From NCBI RefSeq assembly GCF_014645535.1, contig NZ_BMLX01000004.1, positions 1-64,000 on the forward strand: 64,000 nt of DNA, in the 5' to 3' direction. The notes under the pieces are model-generated. The model saw only the letters and a list, made by a program, of their open reading frames with translations, was not told where the DNA came from and ran no database searches. The position numbers and the translations under genes are program-made. This document shows positions 17,676-26,944 of the stretch, piece after piece; positions within the stretch are counted from its first letter, which is position 1, and each line of letters opens with the position of its first letter. This stretch comes from Silvimonas iriomotensis. Lineage in GTDB: Bacteria > Pseudomonadota > Gammaproteobacteria > Burkholderiales > Chitinibacteraceae.

Positions 17676-18232
17676 TCCGGCTCCCCAAGCAAACCGGCGC
17701 TTCGCTTTTACTGGGCCTGATCGTCCTTGTCGTGTTGCTGATCGCAACCGTGGCATTGATGCGCTCATCAGATACAGCCAATCTGATCGCTGGCAACGTC
17801 GCATTCAAACAGGCGGCCACTCAGTTGGCAGAGCTGGGCGTGAACGATGCCAAAGGCGTATTGGGCAGCATGACCACGCCAGATACCAACGTCGCGCCAT
17901 CTTCCAGCACGAGCTATGCCTATTACGCCCTGCAGCAAACCACTGATTCTGCCGGCCTGCCCAGCGTAACCTGGTCCAACATGTCTACCGTGACCAATGG
18001 CCTTTATCAATACCAGTATGTGATCGAGCGCATGTGTACGGGCACCACGCCGGTCTCTGATTTCGTCACTTATTGTTCGGTTTCACAGCAATCCCAAGCG
18101 GGCTTGCCCGTCAACAACAATAGCAACGCAGCCAACTATCAGGTTTCAACCGCCGTGTTTTACCGGGTCACCGTACACGTGACCGGGCCCCATTCCAGCG
18201 AAAGTTTCATTCAGGCCATGTTTCTGAAGTGA
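17672..18232 (+). CDS. pilX: Type IV pilus assembly protein PilX
   Basis: The N-terminus PKQTG|ASLLLGLIVLVVLLIATVALMRSSDTANLIAGN is characteristic of betaproteobacterial PilX, which lacks the usual Glu at +5. The NVAFKQAATQLAELGVNDA segment follows the helix. The start overlaps the pilW stop, and pilY1 begins 12 bp downstream, so the three are co-translated. PilX links the minor-pilin complex to PilY1. Confidence 0.85.
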   Translation: MIRLPKQTGASLLLGLIVLVVLLIATVALMRSSDTANLIAGNVAFKQAATQLAELGVNDAKGVLGSMTTPDTNVAPSSSTSYAYYALQQTTDSAGLPSVTWSNMSTVTNGLYQYQYVIERMCTGTTPVSDFVTYCSVSQQSQAGLPVNNNSNAANYQVSTAVFYRVTVHVTGPHSSESFIQAMFLK

Positions 18233-18244
18233 AGCGAGGATGCC

Positions 18245-21200
18245 ATGACAAACAAACACTCCATCCTGAACAAAATCATTTTTCTGTTGTTGACGGCGAC
18301 ACAGGCGATTCCGGTCAGCTACGCCGCGACCATTTCGCCATCGCAAAATCCACTGACTTCGCAGACCCAGTCCGCACCGAACCTGATCATGGGTATCGAC
18401 GACTCAGGCTCGATGGACTTCGAGGTCATGCTGACCACCAACGATGGTGCGTTGTGGTGGGACTCGTACAACAAGAGTTTTACCAATAACACCGGTAGTG
18501 TTGTCACGGTCAGTGGTCTTACCGGCGTCACCGTCGGCAAAGGACAACCTTGGTATAACGCCGTCGGCAACGCATCCAATAACCAGAAAACAGATGATGG
18601 TGTGAACAACAACTCCTGGTACAAGTATGCATACTTGTTCCCGGATGGCAGTGCCACGGATGCACGCAAGAATACCGACGCTACCTACGATCACTTTGGT
18701 ATCGCGCCGACAACCACGTTTGCGTTCCTGCGCAGTTCAGACTGGAACCCGATCTACTACAACACCACTACCACCTATACCCCCTGGTACCCGGCGTATA
18801 TCAGTGGCGCCACCGTTACCTATGCCAATGCCGTAGCCAAAACAGTGCGCAGCCATCCACAACTGGGTGGCACCACGCCGGTCACGCTGGATCTCACGAC
18901 TAACATCACTGCCGGGACCAAAGCCACAACCGTCGGCACCACCACAACTTATACCGGTACCCAGTCAAACTGGACGTTCCGTATGCAGCCAGGCATGGTC
19001 ATCCCGGCCAACTCGTATATCAAAAAGAGTGGTCAGAGCAGCTATTCGAAAATAACGGCCGATTACACGGTAACGGCCAATGACAACTATGTCGACGCTG
19101 ACATTTCGTACTACGCGCCGACCTTTTTCGTCACGGATTCAACCTGCAAATCTACTGATACCAATGCATCGGCGGACATCGCCAATTCCGTTTGCGTACT
19201 GGCACCGGACGGCAGCTATCTGCGCAAGTACGAAATCAAAAAAGGTAATAGCTTCCCGAGTGGTCGCTTGTATGACGATGAGATGCAGAACTTCGCCAAC
19301 TGGTTCCAGTACTACCGCAAAAGAAAGTTGATGCTCGGTTCGGCCATGGGTTCGGTGTTAAGCGGTGTGAATACCCTGCGCGGCGGGACGGTCGCATTTA
19401 ACAATCAGAGTACGGTCACGATGTACGACTTTTCGTCGAGCAGTGATTCGTCCAACGTCAAACCACTGCTTGGCGTCATTTATCAAAATGCGGCCAGTGG
19501 AGGCACCCCGACACGTGAAACGCTCAAGTATATTGGCGGCCAGTTTGCCCGAACCGACTCCGCGGCCCCGATCCAGAACGGTTGCCAACGCAATACCGCT
19601 TTCATCCTGACCGACGGTTTTGCCAATGCCACTGCGGTATCGCCACCGAATTACGCCAATACCTATGTCAATAGTTCGCCATACACGGTAACTACGGCCA
19701 ATACGCTGGCCGATATTGCTGCCTCGTACTACACCAATAATCCGCGTCCTGATCTGCCAGTCGGTTTGTTGAAGAAAGACTACACAAACACCGAAAACCC
19801 GGACACCAACACCAACCTGCATGTCACTACCTTTGGTATGACGCTGGGCGCCAAAGGGACTGTGTACGATCCGACTTCATCCACTTTTGTCGACCCATTC
19901 ACGGTAAAACCCCCGGCAGTCTGGACATGGCCCGCAGCCACCCTGAACCGTAATCCGACGGGTGTGGACGACTTGTGGCACGCCACCATTAACGGTCGTG
20001 GTCAGATGTTCCGCGCCACCGACGTAAAAACCGCGACTGACTACTTCAAGCAGGTGATCCAGAGCTTGCTGGCAACTGTAGGTTCTGATGCCGCCGGCAC
20101 GACCACATCGCCCAATATCACTACCAATAACAATACCGAGTTCACGTCCACTTATAACGCGCAGAACTGGACTGGTGAACTGTCGGCGTATTCGGTCAAT
20201 GTGACCACAGGTGCTGCTGGCACCAATCCGCTGTGGACCGCCCAGACGCAACTGACTGCACTGGCCCCGACTGCACGCAATATCGCAACCTGGGACCCGG
20301 CTACCAACTCGGCAGTGGCGTTTACCTCAAGCGGACTGTCTTCGACCACTGTCTCGGGTATGGCCAACACCAGTGCAAATGACGGCGGTAACGTCATCAA
20401 TTACATCCGTGGGGATCGCAGCCTGGAATCGGCTTCCGGTTACCGTGTCCGTGCCGGGCTGCTTGGCGACATCGTCACCGCTGAACCCGTATACGTGCTC
20501 GGCCCGTATGCTTCGTATACCGATTCCGGTTACTCCAGCATGTCGACGCTGACCCGAACCGCAATGGTGTATCAGGCGGCCAACGACGGTATGCTTCATG
20601 CCTTCAACGCCACGAACGGCGCGGAGGCCTGGGCTTATGTCCCAAGTGGTGTGTTGAACAACCTGCACTATCTGACCAGTCAGACTTATACGCACCGCTT
20701 CTTCGTAGACGGAACGCCAACGACCGGCGACTTCTATAACGGCACAGCCTGGAGAACCATGCTGGTTGGCGGTCTGCGCGCCGGTGGCAATGGCTTTTAC
20801 GCCCTTGATGTCACAGCACCCGCTGCTGCTAGTGATTCCGATGTCGTTAGCAAAGTCTTGTGGGAGTTCCCGGGTGCCAACACAACCTCTGGCCAGAAAA
20901 ACAACGTGGGTCTGAGCTACGGTCAACCCTTGCTGGTCAAGACCCGTGCGGATGGCTGGGTTGTCCTTGTGACGTCCGGTTATAACAATACAGCTGGTGA
21001 CGGTCAGGGCCACTTGTTTGTCCTTAACGCCACCACAGGTGCGGTCCTCAAGGATCTGGCCACAGGCGCAGGCTCTGCTACCTCGCCTTCTGGCCTGGCC
21101 CAGATTTCTGCCTTCGCCGCCAATGCGCAGTCAGATGCCACCATCGACTATGTTTACGGTGGTGACCTCTTGGGCAACGTGTGGCGCTTTGACCTGAGCA

Positions 21201-21892
21201 CAAGTGCAGATACGTCGTGGACTGTGAAAAAGCTGGCCACCTTGACCGATGGATCCAACAACGCACAACCGATTACGACTGCGCCGGTGACATCGGTACT
21301 GGCTAACGGCAAGCACATTGTTTACGTCGGTACCGGCAAGTTGCTGGAAACCTCGGATCTGAGCACCACCAGCACGCAAAGCATGTATGCGCTGGTTGAT
21401 GACTTGTCCGCAACCCCGACAATCGCGACCCCCAGAACCTCCTTGCAACAGAAAACCGTCACTGTGAATAGCGACGGTTCACGTACCATTGCTGCTGATT
21501 CCGTCGCCTACGCGACCAAAAAAGGCTGGTATTTTGATCTGCCAAGTTCGGGTGAACGTGTTTCGACAACGCCGCAACTGGCATTCGGTGCCCTGATTTT
21601 CACTACCAACCTGCCGTCCAGCACTGCCTGCTCCTCCAGAAGCTATCTGTATGCAGTCAGTGCAACCGACGGTGGTCAGCTGCCTGCCAGCGCCTTCCCG
21701 TCTGGCACAACGCCGTGGAGCGGTATCTTGCTGGGTGCCACGTTGTCGTCCACCGTGAAGATCACTGTTCTGCCCAATGGCAGTGAAGTGTTGACGACCA
21801 AGGGTTCGGACGGTTCGACCTCTAACAACACTCTGAATATTTCGGGTAGTGGTTCGCTCAAACAGGTGTTGTGGCGAGAAATCACGCATTAA
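18245..21892 (+). CDS. pilY1: PilY1, pilus-tip adhesin and assembly factor
   Basis: This 1215-residue secreted protein has a signal peptide ending near SYAA (residue 27). A von Willebrand A-like metal site follows directly (D52-x-S54-x-S56 in IDDSGSM). The C-terminal half, from about residue 720, is the PilY1 beta-propeller (LLGDIVTAEPVYVLGPY, YQAANDGMLHAFNATNGAEAW, VYGGDLLGNVWRFDLS). PilY1 sits at the pilus tip with the minor pilins and influences extension, adhesion and surface sensing. It ends the operon at a strong terminator. Confidence 0.93.
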   Translation: MTNKHSILNKIIFLLLTATQAIPVSYAATISPSQNPLTSQTQSAPNLIMGIDDSGSMDFEVMLTTNDGALWWDSYNKSFTNNTGSVVTVSGLTGVTVGKGQPWYNAVGNASNNQKTDDGVNNNSWYKYAYLFPDGSATDARKNTDATYDHFGIAPTTTFAFLRSSDWNPIYYNTTTTYTPWYPAYISGATVTYANAVAKTVRSHPQLGGTTPVTLDLTTNITAGTKATTVGTTTTYTGTQSNWTFRMQPGMVIPANSYIKKSGQSSYSKITADYTVTANDNYVDADISYYAPTFFVTDSTCKSTDTNASADIANSVCVLAPDGSYLRKYEIKKGNSFPSGRLYDDEMQNFANWFQYYRKRKLMLGSAMGSVLSGVNTLRGGTVAFNNQSTVTMYDFSSSSDSSNVKPLLGVIYQNAASGGTPTRETLKYIGGQFARTDSAAPIQNGCQRNTAFILTDGFANATAVSPPNYANTYVNSSPYTVTTANTLADIAASYYTNNPRPDLPVGLLKKDYTNTENPDTNTNLHVTTFGMTLGAKGTVYDPTSSTFVDPFTVKPPAVWTWPAATLNRNPTGVDDLWHATINGRGQMFRATDVKTATDYFKQVIQSLLATVGSDAAGTTTSPNITTNNNTEFTSTYNAQNWTGELSAYSVNVTTGAAGTNPLWTAQTQLTALAPTARNIATWDPATNSAVAFTSSGLSSTTVSGMANTSANDGGNVINYIRGDRSLESASGYRVRAGLLGDIVTAEPVYVLGPYASYTDSGYSSMSTLTRTAMVYQAANDGMLHAFNATNGAEAWAYVPSGVLNNLHYLTSQTYTHRFFVDGTPTTGDFYNGTAWRTMLVGGLRAGGNGFYALDVTAPAAASDSDVVSKVLWEFPGANTTSGQKNNVGLSYGQPLLVKTRADGWVVLVTSGYNNTAGDGQGHLFVLNATTGAVLKDLATGAGSATSPSGLAQISAFAANAQSDATIDYVYGGDLLGNVWRFDLSTSADTSWTVKKLATLTDGSNNAQPITTAPVTSVLANGKHIVYVGTGKLLETSDLSTTSTQSMYALVDDLSATPTIATPRTSLQQKTVTVNSDGSRTIAADSVAYATKKGWYFDLPSSGERVSTTPQLAFGALIFTTNLPSSTACSSRSYLYAVSATDGGQLPASAFPSGTTPWSGILLGATLSSTVKITVLPNGSEVLTTKGSDGSTSNNTLNISGSGSLKQVLWREITH

Positions 21893-21911
21893 AACATACA
21901 CTGGCTTGAAC

Positions 21912-21950
21912 AAAAAAAGGCTTTCCTTTGCAGGAAAGCCTTTTTTATTT
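21912..21950 (+). terminator. Terminator of the minor pilin operon
   Basis: A 15-bp stem AAAAAAGGCTTTCCT/AGGAAAGCCTTTTTT with a 4-base loop is followed by further T residues. Confidence 0.95.
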
Positions 21951-22041
21951 CGTGAGTAACTCCGGGTAGCTTGTGTTGATTACCCGGAGAGCAAATCGGT
22001 TTACGGGCATCTGGACCATTGCAGATCCCACCGCTTCCACA

Positions 22042-22755
22042 TCAATCAGAAAGCGGGTCTCTGGGCTTCTCTGGCGAGCGTATAGGCACCTCCCCCAGCA
22101 CACCAGGGCTGTAGCTCACACGCATGCGGTAGTCCACCGCAGCCCCCTCCTTGCGCGCGGCCTGCAAACGTATCTGGCCAAGTACGCCCAACAGGTAATC
22201 ACTGCCAGCGGTATCAAAGCTGCTGGAAACCAGTTCAACCCGTGTGACGAGTCCCTGATCGTTGATATACAAATCGGCAATCAATACGAGAGCCGGATCA
22301 GGATTGCTCAATGGGCCACTCGTGGTATTGATATCCGGCATATCTACAATGACCGGTGGTGCGGACACTTCGTCATAAGTATAAAAAACCGGGGTATCAA
22401 TTACGGACGGATTGATTTCAGGCTGATTCGCTATATCTTTAATAGCGGGTTGCGATGCGGGCGAATAATGCAAAACCTTATTACTCGGCACAATTGAATT
22501 TTCATGAATAACCCGCTTTTTTTTGCCGGTTAATACTGTATCTGATGGCGCTATTGCTGGCTGTGTTTTTTGCTTTCCAGTGACCAGTTTAACCTGTAAT
22601 GCATCAGTGCCCATGTGAATCCGGTGCTGATTTCCATGGCTGGATAATTTGAAAAAACACAATAAAATCAAATGGATAGAAAAAGAAGCGGCAAAAGGGA
22701 GTACCAGTTCATTCCAGTTTTTGCTTTTTCTGGCTACCGGTTTTTGTTTTTTCAT
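22042..22755 (-). CDS. TonB-like envelope protein
   Basis: The 237-residue protein has a basic N-terminus (MKKQKPVARKSKNW), one membrane span (about residues 17-37), a long polar linker and a C-terminal domain with LIADLYINDQGLVTRVELVSSS and LQAARKEGAAVDYRMRV, which resembles the TonB C-terminal fold. Such proteins pass energy to outer-membrane receptors, but no exbB/exbD or receptor lies nearby. Its coding sequence is AT-richer than most neighbours. The assignment is by topology and a weak motif. Confidence 0.5.
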   Translation of the reverse strand: MKKQKPVARKSKNWNELVLPFAASFSIHLILLCFFKLSSHGNQHRIHMGTDALQVKLVTGKQKTQPAIAPSDTVLTGKKKRVIHENSIVPSNKVLHYSPASQPAIKDIANQPEINPSVIDTPVFYTYDEVSAPPVIVDMPDINTTSGPLSNPDPALVLIADLYINDQGLVTRVELVSSSFDTAGSDYLLGVLGQIRLQAARKEGAAVDYRMRVSYSPGVLGEVPIRSPEKPRDPLSD

Positions 22756-22833
22756 ACTTCAATCAGATCTGCCATTACCTATTGCATAAATAATAAAAGG
22801 GCCTTGATAGACCCTTTTATTTTTTCTGGTTAT

Positions 22834-23322
22834 TCAAATCAACTTCCTGATTTCTTTTTCCAGATCTTGTTCGTTGATTGAACCTACATATTTTTTGACA
22901 ATATTGCCGTTTTTGTCAATCAGAAAGCTGGTGGGTGTCAACTCTACATTGTCAAATGATTTGGCAACAGTACCAGAGACATCATGAACCACAATAAAAG
23001 GCATGTGCTGCTGTTTGACAAAGTTATTCACGTAAACAGCTGGATCGTAATCCATGGCTACCGAGAGCGTTTTGTAGCCTTGTTTGCCGAACTGGTCTTG
23101 CAGTCTGGCCAGGTTTCCCATCTCTTCTACGCAACCTGGACAGGTGGTTGCCCAGAAATTAACCAGGACCACCTGACCTTTGAGTGATGCAGAGGTGCTT
23201 TTTTCTCCTTGCAGTGTGGTGTAGGAGAACTGTGGGGCCGGTTTGCTGCTGTTGCTGGTGATCAAAAAGAGGGTGATCAGTACTGCAGCAGTGAGAGGAA
23301 GTATCCAGTAAAGGCGTTTCAT
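22834..23322 (-). CDS. TlpA/ResA-like thiol:disulfide oxidoreductase
   Basis: A membrane anchor (MKRLYWILPLTAAVLITLFLI) is followed by a periplasmic thioredoxin domain with the WATTCPGC redox site and the cis-Pro region LTPTSFLID. Proteins of this type reduce cytochrome c apoproteins or other periplasmic thiols. I chose the ATG at 23322; an upstream in-frame start at 23388 would place 22 polar residues before the anchor. It reads in the same direction as the TonB-like gene and may share its mRNA. Confidence 0.85.
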   Translation of the reverse strand: MKRLYWILPLTAAVLITLFLITSNSSKPAPQFSYTTLQGEKSTSASLKGQVVLVNFWATTCPGCVEEMGNLARLQDQFGKQGYKTLSVAMDYDPAVYVNNFVKQQHMPFIVVHDVSGTVAKSFDNVELTPTSFLIDKNGNIVKKYVGSINEQDLEKEIRKLI

Positions 23323-23398
23323 GGGGTTTTTTGCAGATCCGGTGTGTTCAGTGAAACCGGCTGTGCCGGGTTTCCACTTAAGTAACAATGTTGGATAA

Positions 23399-23588
23399 GA
23401 AAATATAAAAATAGATAATAAGGGTCAAGGTTTCCTGTGGATAACTCGTTTTGTCCTTATCGATCAGCATGTTATTACGCTTTCAACTCTGTATTCAAGT
23501 TGCGTTTCTACTGTGGATAATTTGGGGGCGAAACAGGAGACCCACCGCGGCTTTGAGGTTATCCTCTGTCTCGTCCAGGTTTTCCACA
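23399..23588. other. DnaA-box cluster with AT-rich stretch
   Basis: Two perfect DnaA boxes (TGTGGATAA) lie at 23436-23444 and 23512-23520. An 8/9 match TTTTCCACA lies at 23580-23588 and a 7/9 match TTATCCTCT at 23559-23567. An AT-rich run (about 23397-23422) sits at one edge. This is an origin-like or DnaA-regulated layout; function is not proven. Confidence 0.45.
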
Positions 23589-23628
23589 GGCCATGTTGCT
23601 GATTTCATTGGGCCTTTGTGAACAAATG

Positions 23629-23634
23629 TATAAT
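23629..23634 (+). promoter_or_regulatory. Perfect -10 hexamer upstream of ylqF
   Basis: TATAAT lies 35 bases before the ATG of ylqF. The -35 position at 17-bp spacing (CATTGG) is poor. Confidence 0.45.
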
Positions 23635-23668
23635 CCGGCACTTTTTGCTTCAGAAGAAAGGACAGACG

Positions 23669-24589
23669 ATGGCGATCCAGTGGTACCCGGGGCACATGAA
23701 TGCGGCCCGCAAAGCGGTTGAAGAAACCATCGCCAAGGTCGACATGGTGATCGAGATCGTTGATGCCCGTTTACCTTTGTCCAGCAGCAACCCCATGCTT
23801 GAACAACTGCGCAAAGGTCGTCAGCGCCCTGCCCTCAAGATTCTGAACAAGGCTGACCTTGCAGATCCGGCGCAGAACAAGGTGTGGCTGGACTGGTTCA
23901 GCCAGCAGCCGCAAACCGCGTCGTTGTTGCTGGGCGAAGATACCCGTGCGATGGGCGTGAAAAAGATTGGCCAGTTGTGTCGCAAGCTGGTGCCCAATCG
24001 CACTGGCATGGAAAAACCGTTGCGCGCGTTGATCGTGGGGATTCCCAACGTGGGCAAATCCACCATGATCAACACGCTGATGAACCGCAAAGTGGCCAAG
24101 GTGGCTGATACCCCGGGTGTCACCAAGCATCAGCAGCGGGTGGAAACGCCTGATGGCGTGATCCTTTATGACACGCCGGGCCTGTTGTGGCCGCGCATTG
24201 AACGCGAAGAATCCGGTTTGCGCCTGGCGCTGGCCGGCTCGGTGGGCCGTAACGCCTATCACGAAACCGAAGTGGCCTGGTTTGGTATCCAGACCTTCAT
24301 CGAACGTTATCCGGAACTCTTGAAAGCGCGCTTCAAGCTGGCCGATCTGGATGGCGGCTTCGAACAGGTATTCGAGAAAATCGGCCGTAAACGCGGCGCT
24401 ATCTTGCCTGGTGGTGCGCTGGACGAGCAGAAAACCGCGGAACTGATCCTGACCGAATATCGCAGTGGCAACATCGGCCGTATTACGCTGGAAACGCCGG
24501 CAGACTTTATCGAACCGCCCAAAGCGGTGCGCCAGACCGATTACACTGGCGGCAAAAAAGACGCGGACGACGAGGAAACCGAGGCGTGA
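23669..24589 (+). CDS. ylqF: Ribosome biogenesis GTPase YlqF/RbgA
   Basis: This is a circularly permuted GTPase: the G4 motif (LNKADL, near residue 60) precedes G1 (GIPNVGKST, near 124) and G3 (DTPG, near 167). Family members act in late assembly of the large ribosomal subunit. I chose the ATG at 23669 (MAIQWYPGHM, the conserved N-terminus) behind GAAAGGACAG. The stop overlaps the next gene's GTG by 4 bp. Confidence 0.93.
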   Translation: MAIQWYPGHMNAARKAVEETIAKVDMVIEIVDARLPLSSSNPMLEQLRKGRQRPALKILNKADLADPAQNKVWLDWFSQQPQTASLLLGEDTRAMGVKKIGQLCRKLVPNRTGMEKPLRALIVGIPNVGKSTMINTLMNRKVAKVADTPGVTKHQQRVETPDGVILYDTPGLLWPRIEREESGLRLALAGSVGRNAYHETEVAWFGIQTFIERYPELLKARFKLADLDGGFEQVFEKIGRKRGAILPGGALDEQKTAELILTEYRSGNIGRITLETPADFIEPPKAVRQTDYTGGKKDADDEETEA

Positions 24590-25440
24590 AACGTTTTGCA
24601 GTTGGTCTGGTGGCAGCGTTGTTGCCGGCGCTGGCCTGGCCGGCGGTGCGGGCGAAAGATGACAACGGTACGGTGGTGGAACTGGCGCAACCCGCCCGGC
24701 GGGTGATCACGCTTGCGCCGCATGCCACAGAACTGGTGGCGGCACTGGCACCGGAGGCCATTGTTGCGGTGGATACCGCCAGCGATTACCCGGATCTCGT
24801 CAAGAAGCTGCCCAAGGTGGCGGATTTTCAAAGCCTGAATGTGGAAGCCATCCTGGCTGCCCGGCCCGATCTGGTGGTGGTGTGGGAAAGCCAGGCGGTG
24901 AACCAGTCTGTCGCGCAGTTGCAGCGGCAGCATATCCCGGTCTTTGTCAGCCGGCCGCAAACGCCGGACGATGTAGGTTCCAGTTTGCGGCGTCTGGGCA
25001 GTTTGCTGGGCGTGGATGCCAAAGCGGATGAACTGGCCACCGCGCAGGAGACGCGATATCACCAGTTGTTGCGGCAGTATCAGCGCGCGCGGCCGGTGCG
25101 GGTGTACCTGCAGGTCAGCGAAAACCCGCTCTTGAGTTTGTCGCGCCGCAGTTTTCTTGGCCAGATGCTGGCAGACTGCGGGGCAACCAGTCCTTATGCC
25201 AATGCACGCGGTGAGGCGCCGCAGGTCAGCACCGAAGCCGTGCTGGCTTTTGCGCCGGAAATCATGTTCACCACGGGCGCAAAAAGTACGCTGGATATGT
25301 GGAAAGCGTGGCCGCAGATTCCGGCGGTGAAGTCCAACCGGCTGCTGGCCTTGAGTGGTGACCAGTTTGTCAGACCTGGGCCACGGCTGATCGACGGCAT
25401 GCAAAAAATATGCGAACAAATCGATGTTATCCGGCACTGA
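24586..25440 (+). CDS. btuF: BtuF-like periplasmic binding protein
   Basis: The protein has a signal peptide (MKRFAVGLVAALLPALAWPAVRA) and the helical-backbone metal-receptor fold: RVITLAPHATELVAAL, VAVDTASDYP, LVVVWESQ and GDQFVRPGPRLIDGM. BtuF-type proteins deliver cobalamin, or related corrinoid or haem ligands, to an ABC importer. It starts with GTG, overlapping ylqF by 4 bp. No btuC/btuD or cobalamin riboswitch is visible, so the ligand is an inference. Confidence 0.78.
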   Translation: MKRFAVGLVAALLPALAWPAVRAKDDNGTVVELAQPARRVITLAPHATELVAALAPEAIVAVDTASDYPDLVKKLPKVADFQSLNVEAILAARPDLVVVWESQAVNQSVAQLQRQHIPVFVSRPQTPDDVGSSLRRLGSLLGVDAKADELATAQETRYHQLLRQYQRARPVRVYLQVSENPLLSLSRRSFLGQMLADCGATSPYANARGEAPQVSTEAVLAFAPEIMFTTGAKSTLDMWKAWPQIPAVKSNRLLALSGDQFVRPGPRLIDGMQKICEQIDVIRH

Positions 25441-25587
25441 AATATCGCCGTGATACGATTAATGCCAGAGTAATAACGGCCGGCCTGTGCCAAATTGCAC
25501 ACTTGCGCCGGCCAGACACGCAATCCGGGCAGCAAGCAGGCCCGAGTTATCATAAAATCCGGTGAACAAAAACCGCGTTGGGTCGAC

Positions 25588-25788
25588 ATGGACGCCGAAC
25601 TCGCCACACTTGAAGAAAAAATCAACATGCTGGTGCGCATCGTTGCCGCGCTGCGCAGTGAAAATCATCAGTTGCGCCAGGAAATCCTGGCCTCTGGTCG
25701 TGAAAACCAGCAACTCGTTAGCAAGCTTGATGAGACCAAAACGCGCGTTGCCGCGCTGATCGAGCGTTTGCCTGAGGAAGAAGCATGA
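25588..25788 (+). CDS. ZapB-like coiled-coil protein
   Basis: The 66-residue protein (MDAELATLEEKINMLVRIV...) is a continuous heptad-rich helix with ENHQLRQEIL and ENQQLVSKLDE. Small proteins of this type precede zapA in many betaproteobacteria and are thought to help Z-ring stability. I chose the ATG at 25588 because upstream residues are not coiled-coil. It overlaps zapA by 4 bp (ATGA). Confidence 0.75.
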   Translation: MDAELATLEEKINMLVRIVAALRSENHQLRQEILASGRENQQLVSKLDETKTRVAALIERLPEEEA

Positions 25789-26090
25789 GCCAGATCAAGC
25801 AGCTCGATGTATCGATCATGGGCCGTGATTTCCGTATCGCCTGTCCGGATGACGAAGAAGAAACCTTGCTTCAGGCGGTGGACGTGCTCAACGGCAAAAT
25901 GAATGAGATCCGCGAGGGTGGAAAAGTCATTGGCCTTGAGAAAATCGCCATCATGGCCGCGCTCAATATTGCCCACGAATATCTGCACGTGAAGGCAGGC
26001 GGTTTTGACATTGGCGCATATCGGCGTAGAATCACCGACATGAATGCAACGGTGGATGCGGTGCTCAAGGGACAGTCAGAGCTGTTCTAG
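25785..26090 (+). CDS. zapA: Cell division protein ZapA
   Basis: ZapA crosslinks FtsZ filaments. The 101-residue protein shows the ZapA head (LDVSIMGRDFRIACPDDEEETLLQAVDVLNGKMNEIR) and the C-terminal coiled coil (KIAIMAALNIAHEYL...). It is followed by 6S RNA and the folate cyclo-ligase gene, the order conserved in many beta- and gammaproteobacteria. Confidence 0.92.
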   Translation: MSQIKQLDVSIMGRDFRIACPDDEEETLLQAVDVLNGKMNEIREGGKVIGLEKIAIMAALNIAHEYLHVKAGGFDIGAYRRRITDMNATVDAVLKGQSELF

Positions 26091-26127
26091 GCAAACCGGG
26101 CACATGCCGCGCCACCTGCAACGATTG

Positions 26128-26305
26128 CTTTCCTGCGGTGTTCGACTACGGTTCTAATTTCCTTGAACCTAGCTTAAACCTCGGTCGCCAGCCACGACGC
26201 GCCTGTTGTGAGCGTTCCTTAGTCGAACGCACCTGATGGCGCAAGGCCGGTGGCCACTTGAACCTTCGGGTTCAGGATACGAACCGACCGGCACTCGCGG
26301 GAAGC
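26128..26305 (+). ncRNA. ssrS: 6S RNA
   Basis: The closing stem pairs TTCCTGCG-GTG (26130-26140) with CACTCGCGGGAA (26292-26303). Near the 3' side, CTTGAACC-TTC-GGGTTCAGGATAC forms the hairpin seen in proteobacterial 6S RNA. Position between zapA and the 5-formyl-THF ligase gene is the classic ssrS locus. 6S RNA mimics an open promoter and holds the sigma-70 RNA polymerase in stationary phase. Ends are approximate. Confidence 0.88.
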
Positions 26306-26337
26306 CCCTTTCCTTGCCCAGCGCGTATTTCCCCCAC

Positions 26338-26931
26338 GTGGAAGCTCAAAAAGCCGCGCTGCGGCGAACCCTGCGTCAGCGCCGCGCCGCGCTGACGCTC
26401 CCCTACCGGCGTGAAGCCAGCTTGTCGATCATGCAGCGTGCCAGTTCAGGCAAGCTGCTGCGTCGCGGCCGGCGAGTGGCGGTGTATGTCTCCATGGCCA
26501 GCGAGATCTCTACATGGCCGCTGATCCTCAAAGCACTGCAAGCCGGTTGCCTGGTTTATCTGCCTGTGGTGCCGCGGCGCGGCCGTCTCATGCATTTTGT
26601 CCGTTACGATCACACCAGTGCCTGGCAACGCGACCATTACGGCATACCCTTTCCGGTGCATGAAGAGACTTGCCGGCCGCAGGATCTGGATGTAGCCTTC
26701 GTCCCCCTTTTGGGGTTTGATGCCGAACTGGCCCGGCTGGGTCAGGGTGGCGGCTACTACGACACGACCTTCCGGTTTCGTCGTTTGCGGCAAAAATGGA
26801 AGAAACCGCGCCTTGTCGGTCTTGCCTATGATTGCCAGGAAGTCGCCGGGCTGCCGGTCGCGTCGTGGGATTTGTGCCTGGATGAAGTCATCACCGAAAC
26901 ACGTCAATTGCGTGCCCGTATAGCCGATTGA
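26338..26931 (+). CDS. 5-formyltetrahydrofolate cyclo-ligase
   Basis: The enzyme converts 5-formyl-THF to 5,10-methenyl-THF with ATP. The conserved basic N-terminus (LRRTLRQRRAAL), YVSMASEIST, the substrate strand AFVPLLGFDAELARLGQGGGYYDTTF and the C-terminal SWDLCLDEVITE agree with the family. I chose GTG at 26338 because upstream sequence in this frame belongs to 6S RNA. In E. coli the equivalent gene (ygfA) is co-transcribed with ssrS. Confidence 0.88.
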   Translation: MEAQKAALRRTLRQRRAALTLPYRREASLSIMQRASSGKLLRRGRRVAVYVSMASEISTWPLILKALQAGCLVYLPVVPRRGRLMHFVRYDHTSAWQRDHYGIPFPVHEETCRPQDLDVAFVPLLGFDAELARLGQGGGYYDTTFRFRRLRQKWKKPRLVGLAYDCQEVAGLPVASWDLCLDEVITETRQLRARIAD

Positions 26932-26944
26932 TCAACTGTTTGCG

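Noticed and set aside
25441-25587. Possible cobalamin riboswitch near the btuF-like gene
   Set aside because: The region lies downstream of that gene and shows only an imperfect GGCCGGC/GCCGGCC hairpin, with no B12-box.
26334-26345. CACGTG core upstream of the folate ligase as a fourth parS
   Set aside because: The flanks do not fit TGTTN...NAACA; the same holds for the half-matching site near 19508.
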